Positions 16,785-25,753 are shown, counted from the stretch's first letter. The stretch is DNA of 64,000 bases from Bacteroidota bacterium (GCA_026391795.1 JAPLDI010000020.1:32256-96255), one strand, 5' to 3'. Program-made: numbers and translations. The notes: generated by a model from the sequence alone, not told the origin.

Positions 16785-17348
16785 TCATTTCTTTTTTGTC
16801 GTATCGGCTTTTTTGGTCTCTCCTGCCTTTGGAGGAATTGAGTCTGCTTTCTTGGGCTGTACAGTGGGTGCAGGAGCAGCGACTTTTTTCTCGAACTTTC
16901 CCTCTTTGTCAAAAACAAGAGATTCTGCATCAGCTCCTTTTATGATCTTTGTAACATATACCTCATCGTAGCGGAAGGCTTCCGTCAGTTTGTAACCCTC
17001 ATAATTCTTTTTAATGTATTTTGTAATGTCGCTTTCCACATCTTTCAATGACATGGTTGACCTGGTTTGAAATGAGACTTTTGCTTTGTCCGCCTCGGTT
17101 GCTTTGTACAGGAATTTTCCTTCATGGTTAAATACAAGTTTATCAGTTGCGTCACCTTTCTTGACTGTCATTACGAAGACAAGTTCATACTTGAAAGCTT
17201 CCACTGCCTTGTAGTCCTTGTAATTTTTCTTGATGTATTTTGAGATGTCGGAATTAAGATCTTTGACATTCATGGTGGTCTTTTCCTGGGCCTGGATCAT
17301 TCCGGAAAACAGGAAAGAAATGACGATCAACATTACTGCTTTTTTCAT
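16785..17348 (-). CDS. Secreted PepSY-like two-repeat protein
   Basis: The 187-residue protein has a signal peptide ending MIQAQ. Two homologous repeats follow, about 25-85 and 90-150. Each has a D(L/V)xSDI(S/T)KYIKKNY helix, then (V/L)(T/E)EAF(K/R)Y(E/D) and a strand ending in (F)DKEGKF. This fits the PepSY-like (formerly DUF2874) fold of small periplasmic proteins. The C-terminal tail is rich in Lys, Pro and Ala. The frame extends upstream to 17396, but ATG 17348 begins the signal peptide. 7-2-7 site 5 lies in its upstream region, shared with the ZIP gene. Function unknown. Confidence 0.75.
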   Translation of the reverse strand: MKKAVMLIVISFLFSGMIQAQEKTTMNVKDLNSDISKYIKKNYKDYKAVEAFKYELVFVMTVKKGDATDKLVFNHEGKFLYKATEADKAKVSFQTRSTMSLKDVESDITKYIKKNYEGYKLTEAFRYDEVYVTKIIKGADAESLVFDKEGKFEKKVAAPAPTVQPKKADSIPPKAGETKKADTTKKK

Positions 17349-17490
17349 ACGATTTTTCTTAAAGGTTAGACAATTATTCTTTGGGTCAGATTTCAATTTA
17401 ATACAGCGGAATTAAAGATACTGCAAAATAGGATTCAGTAATTCATTTGTAATTAGGATTGATAAACTTTTCAGAACTAAAATAAAAAAA

Positions 17491-17506
17491 TACTTATTGA
17501 TAAGTA
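17491..17506. promoter_or_regulatory. 7-2-7 heptamer palindrome, site 5 (perfect)
   Basis: TACTTAT-TG-ATAAGTA, both heptamers matching TACYYMT. It lies between the divergent PepSY-like gene (ATG 17348, 142 bp away) and ZIP gene (ATG 17584, 77 bp away). Confidence 0.6.
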
Positions 17507-17583
17507 TTCAAACCTGCCGGCGAAAAGAAATCCTTGAATGTGTTTATATTTACTAAATAATTTTCACAAACACCTCAAGTCAT

Positions 17584-18321
17584 ATGCTGAATGCATTTTT
17601 ATGGGGCTTTCTGGCAACCTCCTCCCTGATCATCGGAGGCATCCTGGCCTCGCGCTTCTCAATCGGGAGGCGGCCCCTCGGGATCATCATGGCATTCGGT
17701 GCCGGTACCCTCATCTCAGCGATCTCCTACGAGTTGATTTTCGAGGCTGTAAAACTAGGCAAAGGAACCGGGTTTCCCGGGTTTGGCCTGGCAGCAGGAG
17801 CGTTGACTTTTTATTTCGCCGATATGCTGATCGGGAAGATGGGTGCCATGAAAAAAATGTCGGCCGGGGCTTCCCAGCAGTCGGGGCTCGTAGTTCCCAT
17901 GATGCTGGGCATCATCCTCGACGGGATCCCCGAATCCATCGTCATCGGCCTCGGGATCTTTGAAGGGGGAAAAGTAAGCATTGCCATGCTGGTGGCGGTT
18001 TTTATTTCCAACCTGCCGGAAGCACTTGCAGGATCGACGGGAATGAAAGCTGGCGGCTGGAAAAGGAAAAATATATTTTTTCTCTGGCTGGTCATTGCCT
18101 TGGTGTGTGCACTTTCAACCGTAGCTGGCTTCAGCCTGTTCAGTGGTTTATCCGTGCTCTGGTTATCATTTATCCAGGCTTTTGCCGGGGGTGCCATCCT
18201 CATGATGCTTGCCAATTCAATGATGCCCGAGGCTTTTGAACATGGGGGGAAGCTGGCCGGGATTTTCACTGTGCTTGGTTTTGCAATTTCTGTGTTAATG
18301 GTTATCCTGGAAAATATGTAA
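17584..18321 (+). CDS. ZIP-family metal transporter
   Basis: The 245-residue protein has about eight membrane helices. The metal-site helices are visible as LDGIPESIVIG (around 118-128, the family HNxPEG position with Asp in place of His) and ISNLPEALAGS (around 141-151). The cytosolic loop before helix 4 (KMGAMKKMSAGASQQ) is short and lacks the usual His cluster. ZIP proteins carry Zn2+, Fe2+ or related ions into the cytosol. The replaced histidine could mean altered metal choice. It is divergent from the PepSY-like gene with a perfect 7-2-7 site between them. Confidence 0.82.
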   Translation: MLNAFLWGFLATSSLIIGGILASRFSIGRRPLGIIMAFGAGTLISAISYELIFEAVKLGKGTGFPGFGLAAGALTFYFADMLIGKMGAMKKMSAGASQQSGLVVPMMLGIILDGIPESIVIGLGIFEGGKVSIAMLVAVFISNLPEALAGSTGMKAGGWKRKNIFFLWLVIALVCALSTVAGFSLFSGLSVLWLSFIQAFAGGAILMMLANSMMPEAFEHGGKLAGIFTVLGFAISVLMVILENM

Positions 18322-18419
18322 ACGTCAGGTTACCTGTTACCTGTTTTTAGAAAACCCTGATATTCCTTCAACGGCAGACCGGATTATTTCAGGGTCATAC
18401 TGCGGTTGAATTCCGGAAT

Positions 18420-19469
18420 TTAGAAAGTATATCCGATAGAAAATATCACACTCCAGTCATTCAGGGCAGATCCGCCACCGGAAGGTTTACTGTCATAATT
18501 ATCATAATAGGTAAGGCTGATGTAGAGATCTTTCAGGATCTCGTATTTGGTGACAAGGTCATATTCCAGCCTCCAGCGGCCGCTTACCGAGAAGCTGGGA
18601 AATGCGTTGAAATAGGTTGATATGTCGATCTTCGGATGACGGTGCTGCAGCCAGGTGAATTTCAGCGACATGAGCCCTTCAAAATTGGTTGTGGCGCTGA
18701 CGGAATCGGTGGGTTTTTCCTGGTTAACAAGAAGTCCCCCCATGACATAGAAACGGATCGGGTTGGTATGTACAATGTCATACCCTGCCCCCAGCCCAAG
18801 CTGGAACCTGGATTCCAGTTCCAGCTCGGTGTTTTGCTGGTACTTGCCTCCCAGGCCGCCCCACCATTTTCCTTTGAAAAAGTGATTATAATTGAGGCTG
18901 ACATCATTCTTTTTTGAGATCAGGGAGGTATCTGAAATTTTCTGGTCAGAGAGCATTAAACTCAGATCAAGGGATATGAGATCCTTTTTCGCACGGTAGT
19001 TGATTTCACTGTTCAGGTAGTACTGCAACGTTTTCGTGGACTTATAATAACTTACACCCAGGTCGATTGAACCATAAAATTTTTTCCAGAACCGGTTCTT
19101 GATGGGAGTGATCTCGACGATATCGGTGATGGGTTCGGTAACCGTGTCATTGGTTATGACCACGCCAATGCTCCTTTCCGTTTTTGATTCCACGATGGAA
19201 CCAAAATAACTGAACCCGGTCTTCTTAACGATTTCATAATATTTTCCTGAGAAGAATGTCTTGATCTTCTCATATTCAATGTTAATGGTGGTCATCCCAT
19301 CGGTTTTCAGGACCAGCAGGCCGTCTTCATACCTTTTTATCTCTCCGCTGATCCTGTCGCCGTTCAGCAGATAGACCGTATCGTTTTTCTGGGCGAACAT
19401 GATCATAGGAAAAAAGAATGCAGCGAACAATCCGTAGATTTTAATTCCGGTAGAGAATTTGAGACTCAA
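18420..19469 (-). CDS. DUF481-type outer-membrane protein
   Basis: The 349-residue protein has a signal peptide ending MFAQ. Residues about 31-130 form a beta-rich soluble domain opening DTVYLLNGDRISGEIKRYEDG, a start I have seen in DUF481 proteins of Bacteroidota. The remainder is a barrel: paired strands such as FYGSIDLGVSYYKSTKTLQYYLNSE, ending IFSIGYTF with a terminal aromatic residue. Function unknown; related proteins are often called salt-induced outer-membrane proteins. Convergent with the ZIP gene. A -7 element (19513-19520) lies just upstream. Confidence 0.78.
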   Translation of the reverse strand: MSLKFSTGIKIYGLFAAFFFPMIMFAQKNDTVYLLNGDRISGEIKRYEDGLLVLKTDGMTTINIEYEKIKTFFSGKYYEIVKKTGFSYFGSIVESKTERSIGVVITNDTVTEPITDIVEITPIKNRFWKKFYGSIDLGVSYYKSTKTLQYYLNSEINYRAKKDLISLDLSLMLSDQKISDTSLISKKNDVSLNYNHFFKGKWWGGLGGKYQQNTELELESRFQLGLGAGYDIVHTNPIRFYVMGGLLVNQEKPTDSVSATTNFEGLMSLKFTWLQHRHPKIDISTYFNAFPSFSVSGRWRLEYDLVTKYEILKDLYISLTYYDNYDSKPSGGGSALNDWSVIFSIGYTF

Positions 19470-19806
19470 GGATATTTATTGAATGGTGATTTATCAATTT
19501 AGCAGACAGAATCAAAATTAGCAAAAAAAACTTTCATGCCAGAACAATATTTGTAAAGCAGGAAGAGCCAGAACTGATTTATTGGCATGACCGGAGAAAC
19601 ATTCAACTCCCAGTTCAAGTCGGGGACGTTGATTCAGAATATCGAAAATCGGATTCATCTTCTCCATCAGAAAATCATACTGCTCCCTCCCTGGCCCTTG
19701 AAAGATTTCGTATCTCTATTTTCATTGATCCGAATCAGGTTTTCCACGTGTAGACGTGCTGGAATTCAATCCCGTGAAGGTTTGTTGAATAATTTAATGG
19801 ATTCAA
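19470..19806. other. Intergenic region with one promoter element
   Basis: About 337 bp. A small plus-strand open frame at 19587-19814 has no signal peptide, no recognisable motif and no RBS; I treat it as chance. The left end holds the -7 element of the DUF481 gene. 19807-19879 is the stranded 3' end of the frameshifted barrel gene. Confidence 0.6.
19513..19520 (-). promoter_or_regulatory. -7 promoter element of the DUF481 gene
   Basis: TAATTTTG on the minus strand, an exact TAnnTTTG. It predicts a start near 19507 and a leader of about 38 nt. A TTG occurs 24 bp upstream, slightly wider than usual. Confidence 0.5.
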
Positions 19807-19879
19807 TTAGTTAGCGGAATCTTTCTTGTGAGATTTCTTCAGACAACAGAAAGGCGGGGTGAACAGCATTATACCAAAC

Positions 19880-20620
19880 TCAAGCCCCGCACCCTTTGAA
19901 GTCGTAAATTCCTGGCCATAGGTCAGGGCGAACACTGCATATTGAAGTCGTAAATTCCTGGCCATAGGTCAGGGCGAACACTGCATATTGATTGGGTTCC
20001 CAGCGCAAACCGACTTTGTATTCCGGGAGAGCTACCGCCTGACCAACAGAACCAAAAACTTCCCCTGCGATGCACCACTTAAAGCTGAAGGGATAATATG
20101 CCAACCGGGTAGAATAAGTGAATGCCCAGGCCGGGTTGCCTTCGTACCCGTATTTTGTTGTATAACTTGCTCCCGGCATAAGATCCCAGGAAAGCCTGTT
20201 CTTGAAAAAGGGAATTGTCACCGGCGTATTTACCCAGTAGGTGTTGAATGCATCCTGCAGGCTGGTGCTGTCGGTATGCAATCCGGGGTCCTGGCCTGTA
20301 CCGCCCTTGAATGCGACCCCCCCGGTCTGCGCCTTATTTTCGTACAACATCCATTTGAAATAAAAGGTTGTGGAATACCCGTCATCGGTATTCCGTTTGT
20401 GGTCAGTATTAAAAATATAAACGGCTGTTGTGAACTCCCACCTGGGAATTAAGGAAAAGGTAGTCATGAATATATCGCTTGCCTGGCCGGCTGTAAGAAT
20501 TACGGTTGCCATGCCGCAGGGCTTCGACAGGTAGTTATCGGAATTGTACTGCTGTCCCCGGACCAGGTTGCAACTAAGGAATACGAGTCCAAACAGTATT
20601 GCTCGTTTGAATTTAACCAT
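19880..20620 (-). CDS. Outer-membrane barrel protein, C-terminus frameshifted by tandem duplication
   Basis: The present frame codes 246 residues with a signal peptide ending VRGQ and barrel-like strands, ending ...YGQEFTTSICSVRPDLWPGIYDFKGCGA. The last ~22 residues are a repeat read in the wrong frame. Removing one 46-bp repeat unit restores ...YGQEFTTSKGAGLEFGIMLFTPPF plus a charged tail, ending at a TAA at 19807-19809 (255 residues). That restored end has the amphipathic, Phe-terminated look of a closing barrel strand. The gene is therefore a fresh mutant or an assembly error. ATG 20620 (not 20632) starts the signal peptide. The family is not recognised. Confidence 0.7.
   Translation of the reverse strand: MVKFKRAILFGLVFLSCNLVRGQQYNSDNYLSKPCGMATVILTAGQASDIFMTTFSLIPRWEFTTAVYIFNTDHKRNTDDGYSTTFYFKWMLYENKAQTGGVAFKGGTGQDPGLHTDSTSLQDAFNTYWVNTPVTIPFFKNRLSWDLMPGASYTTKYGYEGNPAWAFTYSTRLAYYPFSFKWCIAGEVFGSVGQAVALPEYKVGLRWEPNQYAVFALTYGQEFTTSICSVRPDLWPGIYDFKGCGA
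19896..19991. repeat. 46-bp perfect tandem duplication
   Basis: Bases 19896-19945 and 19942-19991 are identical (period 46, with 4 bp shared at the junction). The unit runs from TTGAAGTCG to ACTGCATA. Since 46 is not a multiple of three, it shifts the frame of the barrel gene near its 3' end. Confidence 0.95.
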
Positions 20621-20671
20621 ATTACATATCATAAATTGAACGTTATTGCTTTTTGCCCGACCGGGTACCTG

Positions 20672-21760
20672 TTATTTTACATTTGCCTGTTCCCATGCCC
20701 TCACATCCTTTCGTGCTTTGTCAAATAATCTTTCGTAATTCTTTTTCAGAATTTTTTCACGTGCCTCGGGGGTAAGTGCAAGCCATAAGGGATCGTAAAT
20801 GTGATATATTTCAAGGTGTTTCTCCTGGCTTGTTGGCGCAACATTGTCGGTGCCGAACAGGAACCTGTCAGGGTACTTGTTAACCAGATACGCTGAATTA
20901 CTAAGCGAAGTGGCACTTGCCACAACGTATTTTGCCACCTGGTCCCAGGATATATCAATGTATAAATTGTTATAAGCAGGATCAGACAACATTTGTTCAA
21001 ACGGAGTCAGCATATCTTTCAGCGGAGCCACGATCCTCCCTACTCCAACATGCGCCCAGATGATGGTTGTTTTGGGATGTCGTTTGATCAGCTCTTTCAT
21101 CCCGTCGAGATAGTTTGGCTTTCCTGCTTTTGGAAAAGGATTATCGATGTCGTTATGGATAAGCGCAACCAGGCCAACCTGTGCGCAAAAGTCAAGGATA
21201 CTGTCCAAAGCTGGATCATAAAGGCTGGCAACTTCGCCGTCAATTTTGGAAGAGACAAATTCTTTATGTATGCTGAATTCGCCGACTCCGGAAAACACAC
21301 CCGGAAAGGTTTGCAGTACCCTCCGGATATGGGCGGCAGCATACATATCGGTTGGATTGAATCCCGTGATCATGGGATCAAGCCTCTCCTGCTGCTCCTT
21401 TGGAAGTGACTTGTAAGCCATGGCAATATAGGCGTCCGTAAAAGAGTAATAATAGAGGTGTGCATCGGTTTCAAGGTAATAGGTCGGTGCAAAATCCTTC
21501 GTGACCCTGTACGACCATTGCTGCTGGAGTGGAAGTCCGAACAAGGTTGACCGGCCGATCTTGTCACCCATAATTTCATTCACATAGACATGAATATCCG
21601 TTCCTTCCTGGATGTAGTTGGTCAGGTGAAAATGACTGTCATTAAAAAGATAGCTGTCGGATTTATTGCTATCCTTTGTCTGCTGCGCATCTGTTTGATT
21701 AATTGCTGTGAATTGAAATAACAGAGCTATCAGAAAAGTGTAAAATATTTTTTGTCTCAT
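20672..21760 (-). CDS. Secreted amidohydrolase-family (TIM-barrel) protein
   Basis: The 362-residue protein has a signal peptide ending TDAQ. NDSHFHLTNYIQ (about 41-51) carries the H-x-H metal motif. Later ALIHND, IIWAHVG and FLFGTDN supply the further metal-binding His and Asp in the order expected for Amidohydrolase_2 (TIM-barrel) enzymes. Most relatives are cytosolic decarboxylases or hydrolases, so periplasmic export is notable. The substrate is unknown. It is 51 bp upstream of the broken barrel gene on the same strand, and downstream of the porin/glutaminase group. Confidence 0.8.
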   Translation of the reverse strand: MRQKIFYTFLIALLFQFTAINQTDAQQTKDSNKSDSYLFNDSHFHLTNYIQEGTDIHVYVNEIMGDKIGRSTLFGLPLQQQWSYRVTKDFAPTYYLETDAHLYYYSFTDAYIAMAYKSLPKEQQERLDPMITGFNPTDMYAAAHIRRVLQTFPGVFSGVGEFSIHKEFVSSKIDGEVASLYDPALDSILDFCAQVGLVALIHNDIDNPFPKAGKPNYLDGMKELIKRHPKTTIIWAHVGVGRIVAPLKDMLTPFEQMLSDPAYNNLYIDISWDQVAKYVVASATSLSNSAYLVNKYPDRFLFGTDNVAPTSQEKHLEIYHIYDPLWLALTPEAREKILKKNYERLFDKARKDVRAWEQANVK

Positions 21761-21841
21761 GAGAGAAGATGTTAGTGTTTATAATAAGTTTAGTAAGTCT
21801 ATCTCTTTTGGGTTAAAGCCCTGTTTGTGGAGCCTGTGTCA

Positions 21842-21901
21842 TACCCCGGCCTTAAGGCCGGGGTACTTGAAAATTTACAACTTATGGACGTTAGTCCATA
21901 A
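21842..21901. repeat. REP-like double palindrome
   Basis: TACCCCGGCCTTAAGGCCGGGGTA (21842-21865) is a perfect 24-bp palindrome. It is followed by TTATGGAC-gtta-GTCCATAA (21882-21901). Two tandem hairpins in a gap between same-strand genes resemble REP/BIME elements. On the minus-strand transcript they would separate the porin gene from the amidohydrolase gene. Confidence 0.7.
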
Positions 21902-21940
21902 CTCATGAATCATTTCAATAAATGGGATCAATCATATTCA

Positions 21941-23281
21941 CTATAATAAAATATCCGTACCTATTGTCAGTGTCGTACCCGTTTGCCCTGATGTATACAA
22001 TCCGAAGGTTCCGCCACCGGCAGATTTAACAACATACATTGCCTGAAGATTGATTCTCCAGCTGCGTGTTTTCAGGGGATAGATATTAAATCCCCCACCG
22101 GCTTCCCATGGGTATCTCTTGAACTGATCGATCAGCATCGAGTTGACCCCGTAAACGCAAAGAATCTTCGGAACAGCCATATAAAGCACCTGCAGGGAAT
22201 ACCCATTATCATTAATATAGCCGACAGGGACAGGCCCATCTGCATCAAACTTTGAAAGTGTACGGTAATAAAATTCGGAATGCAAGGCAAATCCTTTGAT
22301 TTTAAAACCCAGGTCGACCGATACAATGTCATAATTTGCTTCCTGCACTGTTACATTGGAGGCAAGCGCGCCGGTTTCAAAAAAGAGCACACCGTCTGAC
22401 ATACGGACCTGTGTATTATCGGGGCTGGGTGTTCCGGTATTGTTAAAGCGGTTCTCACGGCTGTGGCAATACGAGGCCCCGAAACGGGTGGCTATTTTTT
22501 TATGGTATTCAAAGTCACCGTTTCCACCCCTTGGACCAAATTCACCTGTGGTCGGCATCCAGTTCAAGGAGATGCTCTTTGAGAAATGCCGGGTAAGATT
22601 CGATGCCTTTATTCCAAGAATGCTCAGGTTGTTTCCAAGGACCATGGTATAACGCAACTTTGGTAAAACTTCCCCCATTACAAATACGCCATTGGTAAAT
22701 CCTCCCCGCAATCCATCTTCAGCCATGGACCTGTCGGTAGAAGAAAAGAACGGGAATGCTCCCTGTACACTTCGGATACAGACATTCGGGGTCATTCCGG
22801 CGCCAACGGCGACATATTTATTAAACCGGTACACTACGTTACCAAAAACAAGGGTTTGCTGTGTTGTGGTAACTGTCCACACGGCCAGCATGTAGGTCAG
22901 CTTTGGGGAGCCTATAAATCCGGTAAACCATATCATGGCGCGGTGCCAGTAGATATCATTTCTTCCGTCGAAAGTTCTCAGGCTATCTCTGTGGTCAGTC
23001 CATGTAGATGAGCCCGGCATCTGGTTTACCCACCTGGCCATACCATATGCACTGATGTTCAAACTGCCAAACTTCGATTTAACAAGCTGAAAGCCTTTAC
23101 CCGGAGTGAATTCACCGCTAGCCATGTTTTTATAGGTCGAGTCAAGTTCAGGTACGTTAACCTGCTGCGCCTGAACAGCGTATGAAATAAAAACGAAAAT
23201 GAATACAGCGGCTGGCAGTCTTGAAATACCAGCAATTTGTTGAATAAGCGTAATCTTCGAATTAAGCAGATATCGTTTCAT
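21941..23281 (-). CDS. Outer-membrane porin-like barrel
   Basis: The 446-residue protein has a long N-terminal leader (hydrophobic stretch about 22-36, cleavage near VQAQ). The mature part is rich in paired strands, with loops such as RMSDGVLFFETG and a final strand TTLTIGTDILL. Length and the opening domain (GFQLVKSKFGSLNISAYGMARWVN) resemble phosphate-selective or DcaP-like porins. Substrate is unknown. It lies 112 bp downstream of the glutaminase, which follows another porin. The three may form one uptake unit for amino acids or their derivatives, but this is inferred only from proximity. Confidence 0.7.
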   Translation of the reverse strand: MKRYLLNSKITLIQQIAGISRLPAAVFIFVFISYAVQAQQVNVPELDSTYKNMASGEFTPGKGFQLVKSKFGSLNISAYGMARWVNQMPGSSTWTDHRDSLRTFDGRNDIYWHRAMIWFTGFIGSPKLTYMLAVWTVTTTQQTLVFGNVVYRFNKYVAVGAGMTPNVCIRSVQGAFPFFSSTDRSMAEDGLRGGFTNGVFVMGEVLPKLRYTMVLGNNLSILGIKASNLTRHFSKSISLNWMPTTGEFGPRGGNGDFEYHKKIATRFGASYCHSRENRFNNTGTPSPDNTQVRMSDGVLFFETGALASNVTVQEANYDIVSVDLGFKIKGFALHSEFYYRTLSKFDADGPVPVGYINDNGYSLQVLYMAVPKILCVYGVNSMLIDQFKRYPWEAGGGFNIYPLKTRSWRINLQAMYVVKSAGGGTFGLYTSGQTGTTLTIGTDILL

Positions 23282-23393
23282 ATGTTATCTATGGTTTTTA
23301 ATGCTTAAAATTTCACTTTTATAAAAAGGGAATACACAATGATTAAGGATAAGATCATGGTATATTCCCTTTCAAGAGAATCTGATAACTTTT

Positions 23394-24431
23394 TTATTTC
23401 GGCTGGATCAGGAATGGATTCACCTTCAATTTTTCCACTACATATTTAATGACAAGTTGTGCTTTTACGCTATTCCCTGCTGCATCCAGCGGAGGAGAGA
23501 CCACGGCAATGCCGAATTTTCCGGGACAAACGGCCAATAAACCACCCCCCACGCCACTCTTCGCCGGGAGACCGGAATTGTAATACCATATCCCGGAATC
23601 GTCATAAAGACCCGCAGTGGCCATCACCGGAAGTGTATACAGAACGGTTTCCTGGCTAACAACCTTTTTCTTTGTCAACGGATTGACCCCGCCGTTAGCA
23701 AGGGTACCCGCCATAGTGGCAAGGTCCTTCGCATTCACATTCAGGGCGCATTGCTTGGTATAAATATCCGTTGCCTGCACCGGGTCGAAATACATTCTTC
23801 CGTAAGCCAAAAGGAGATGAGCAATCGCCTGGTTGCGCAGGTTATCGCCTGCTTCGCTGATATATACCGGCATGTTCAGGGAGAGCTGCCGTCCGGCGAA
23901 AGCGCTTTGCACATCAACAATGTGTTTCCATTTGACGGCTGAATCCTTACCTGCAACAAGACTGGTGGCGGCGATGGCGCCTGGATTTACAAGCGGATTG
24001 ATCTCTTTCCCTCTCATCCTCTCAATAGCAACAATCGAGTTGAAAACCTCTCCTGTAGCATCTACGCCGATCTTGTCCTGGATTGCCTGGTGCCCCAGTT
24101 CTTCAATGTCCTGTGCCATTGTAAAGACCTTTGAGACACTTTGAATTGACACTTTGGAATCAATATCTCCTTTGGTAATAACCTGTCCGTCGGCTGTTAC
24201 CACTGCAATGCCGAAGATTTTCGGGTCCACTGTAGCAAGTTCCTTGATATAATCGGCATTCTTACCCTCTTTCACATCTTTGAATTTGGCGTAGGCCTCA
24301 TCCAGTGCAGCTTGGATTTTTTCTTTGGTCAGTGCGTTGTCCTGTGCCTTGATAATGCAAGGATGAATGAACATGATCAGCGAAATTGTCATGACCAGCA
24401 ATACGCTGGTCCGGGTCATGTAATTTTTCAT
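23394..24431 (-). CDS. glsA: Exported glutaminase (beta-lactamase-like Ser fold)
   Basis: The 345-residue protein matches the glutaminase family through most of its length. SVSK (98-101) is the S-x-x-K catalytic pair. EINPLVNPGAIAATSLV, SEAGDNLRNQAIAHLL and KSGVGGGLLAVCPGKFGIAVVSPPLD are strongly conserved blocks. It would hydrolyse glutamine to glutamate and ammonia. Unlike the usual cytosolic enzyme, it has a signal peptide (about 1-30, ending IKAQ) and should act in the periplasm. It lies between two porin genes on the same strand. Periplasmic ammonia release could serve nitrogen use or acid defence; not decidable here. Confidence 0.92.
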   Translation of the reverse strand: MKNYMTRTSVLLVMTISLIMFIHPCIIKAQDNALTKEKIQAALDEAYAKFKDVKEGKNADYIKELATVDPKIFGIAVVTADGQVITKGDIDSKVSIQSVSKVFTMAQDIEELGHQAIQDKIGVDATGEVFNSIVAIERMRGKEINPLVNPGAIAATSLVAGKDSAVKWKHIVDVQSAFAGRQLSLNMPVYISEAGDNLRNQAIAHLLLAYGRMYFDPVQATDIYTKQCALNVNAKDLATMAGTLANGGVNPLTKKKVVSQETVLYTLPVMATAGLYDDSGIWYYNSGLPAKSGVGGGLLAVCPGKFGIAVVSPPLDAAGNSVKAQLVIKYVVEKLKVNPFLIQPK

Positions 24432-24502
24432 ACTGTTTTCTCCTTTTTTATTGATGGTGAACCATGTTGTTATTTATCCGGAAAGTCTTTCAGAAGAGTG
24501 TG

Positions 24503-25753
24503 CTATTTTTTAGCATAAAACCTCTTTGAAAAACTGTATTTAAATGTAAAGTTGATCTTTGTGGCCTGCGAGGTAAAGGGGGAGGTCTGGTTTGCAGTCA
24601 CATCTGCCATGTAATTTTCGCGATAGATCCACTGGAACTCAGCTCCGACCATCACACTGGGCCAGGGATAGTAAAGCAGGTTGGCTTCTACAAAATGGCC
24701 AAGGTGATAGGCGGTAGACGCCTGCCCGTCTGAATTGGTGATCGTGGTGTTTGACCAGCCTACCGAGCTCGTAAATTTCTTGCTCCAGTTCAGGTCGACA
24801 AATGCCACAAGACCCAGGTCAGGAAGTGCAACTCCTTTAATGGGTTTTGTCTTGTCGCCGGGGTTTTTCTGGATCCCGATATCTACCGGAGCATCGTTAA
24901 AGTAGTTCTCCACACCTGCTCCGTAAATGCCTTGCAGGTGCAGCACCACAATCTTACCGATGTTAAGACCGGTACTTAAGCTGACACCCCAGCCGATGGC
25001 ATTGCCGCTGAGGTCCATGGTATCCAGGTGGGCCTGGTCACCCTGATCCTTCCAGCCGATGTAGCGGGCCATGCCGCCCAGCTGAACATAGCCCCATTTC
25101 TTTCCCGTATAGCGGTAATGACCGGAAAGGTCAGGATAAGGGAAATGTGCCTTAACACCGGTCAGTTCCACACGGTCGGAATAAACGCCTCCGTCGCCAC
25201 TGGCACCCGGCATCTCGAGCGCAAAAACAAGGAAATGGTGTTCTTTCATGACCGGCATATAACGCACCTGGATGTTCCTGTAGAAAAGCATTCCGCAGGG
25301 GCCCCAGTATTCAAGCGTGTTCGGGAAAACGTCGAGGTCCATGAAGGCGCTCTCCGTCTGACCCGCACCCCAGTGACCCAGCTGTCCGTATGCATGCCTC
25401 AGCCGAATCGTTGTTTGTCCAGCGTTCGCTCCTACCCCGAACATATCAAAATCAAACACCGTTTTGAATTCGCCCCACTTGGTATGCATCGACGATTTTA
25501 CGCCAAACCGCGACTGACGTACACTGAAATAAAAATTTCCGTCGGTCCCGAATTCGTTGGTGTAGGAAGGCAGCCTGGAAGGCCGCATGACATCGTACCA
25601 GTCGGGATTGACCTGGTTGAAGTTGTAACCCATATCTGTCTGTGCAAAGCCGTACACTTCAAACCATTTTGAACTGTCGGACTGTTCCTGTGCCAGCCCT
25701 TTTGAGGCAACAGCAAAAAACAGCAAAGCAAAAAGTAATCTGGTTGTTTTCAT
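24503..25753 (-). CDS. DcaP-like outer-membrane porin
   Basis: The 416-residue protein has a signal peptide ending GLAQ. It starts SDSSKWFEVYGFAQTDMGYNFNQ and has a DGNFYFSVRQSRFGVKSSM segment; both recall the DcaP-like trimeric porin family. Strand-rich sequence follows to INFTFKYSF near the end. Such porins pass small acids or peptides. It heads the minus-strand series porin, glutaminase, porin, amidohydrolase. 7-2-7 site 6, a perfect match, is 99 bp before its ATG, so the whole series may be under that control. Confidence 0.75.
   Translation of the reverse strand: MKTTRLLFALLFFAVASKGLAQEQSDSSKWFEVYGFAQTDMGYNFNQVNPDWYDVMRPSRLPSYTNEFGTDGNFYFSVRQSRFGVKSSMHTKWGEFKTVFDFDMFGVGANAGQTTIRLRHAYGQLGHWGAGQTESAFMDLDVFPNTLEYWGPCGMLFYRNIQVRYMPVMKEHHFLVFALEMPGASGDGGVYSDRVELTGVKAHFPYPDLSGHYRYTGKKWGYVQLGGMARYIGWKDQGDQAHLDTMDLSGNAIGWGVSLSTGLNIGKIVVLHLQGIYGAGVENYFNDAPVDIGIQKNPGDKTKPIKGVALPDLGLVAFVDLNWSKKFTSSVGWSNTTITNSDGQASTAYHLGHFVEANLLYYPWPSVMVGAEFQWIYRENYMADVTANQTSPFTSQATKINFTFKYSFSKRFYAKK

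Noticed and set aside
18354..18395. ACCCTGA...TCAGGGT inverted repeat between convergent genes
   Set aside because: Only 7-bp arms with a 28-nt loop and no T run; too weak to call a terminator.
19587..19814. 75-codon plus-strand frame in an intergenic region
   Set aside because: No RBS, signal or family feature, and its end overlaps the ancestral 3' end of the frameshifted barrel gene.
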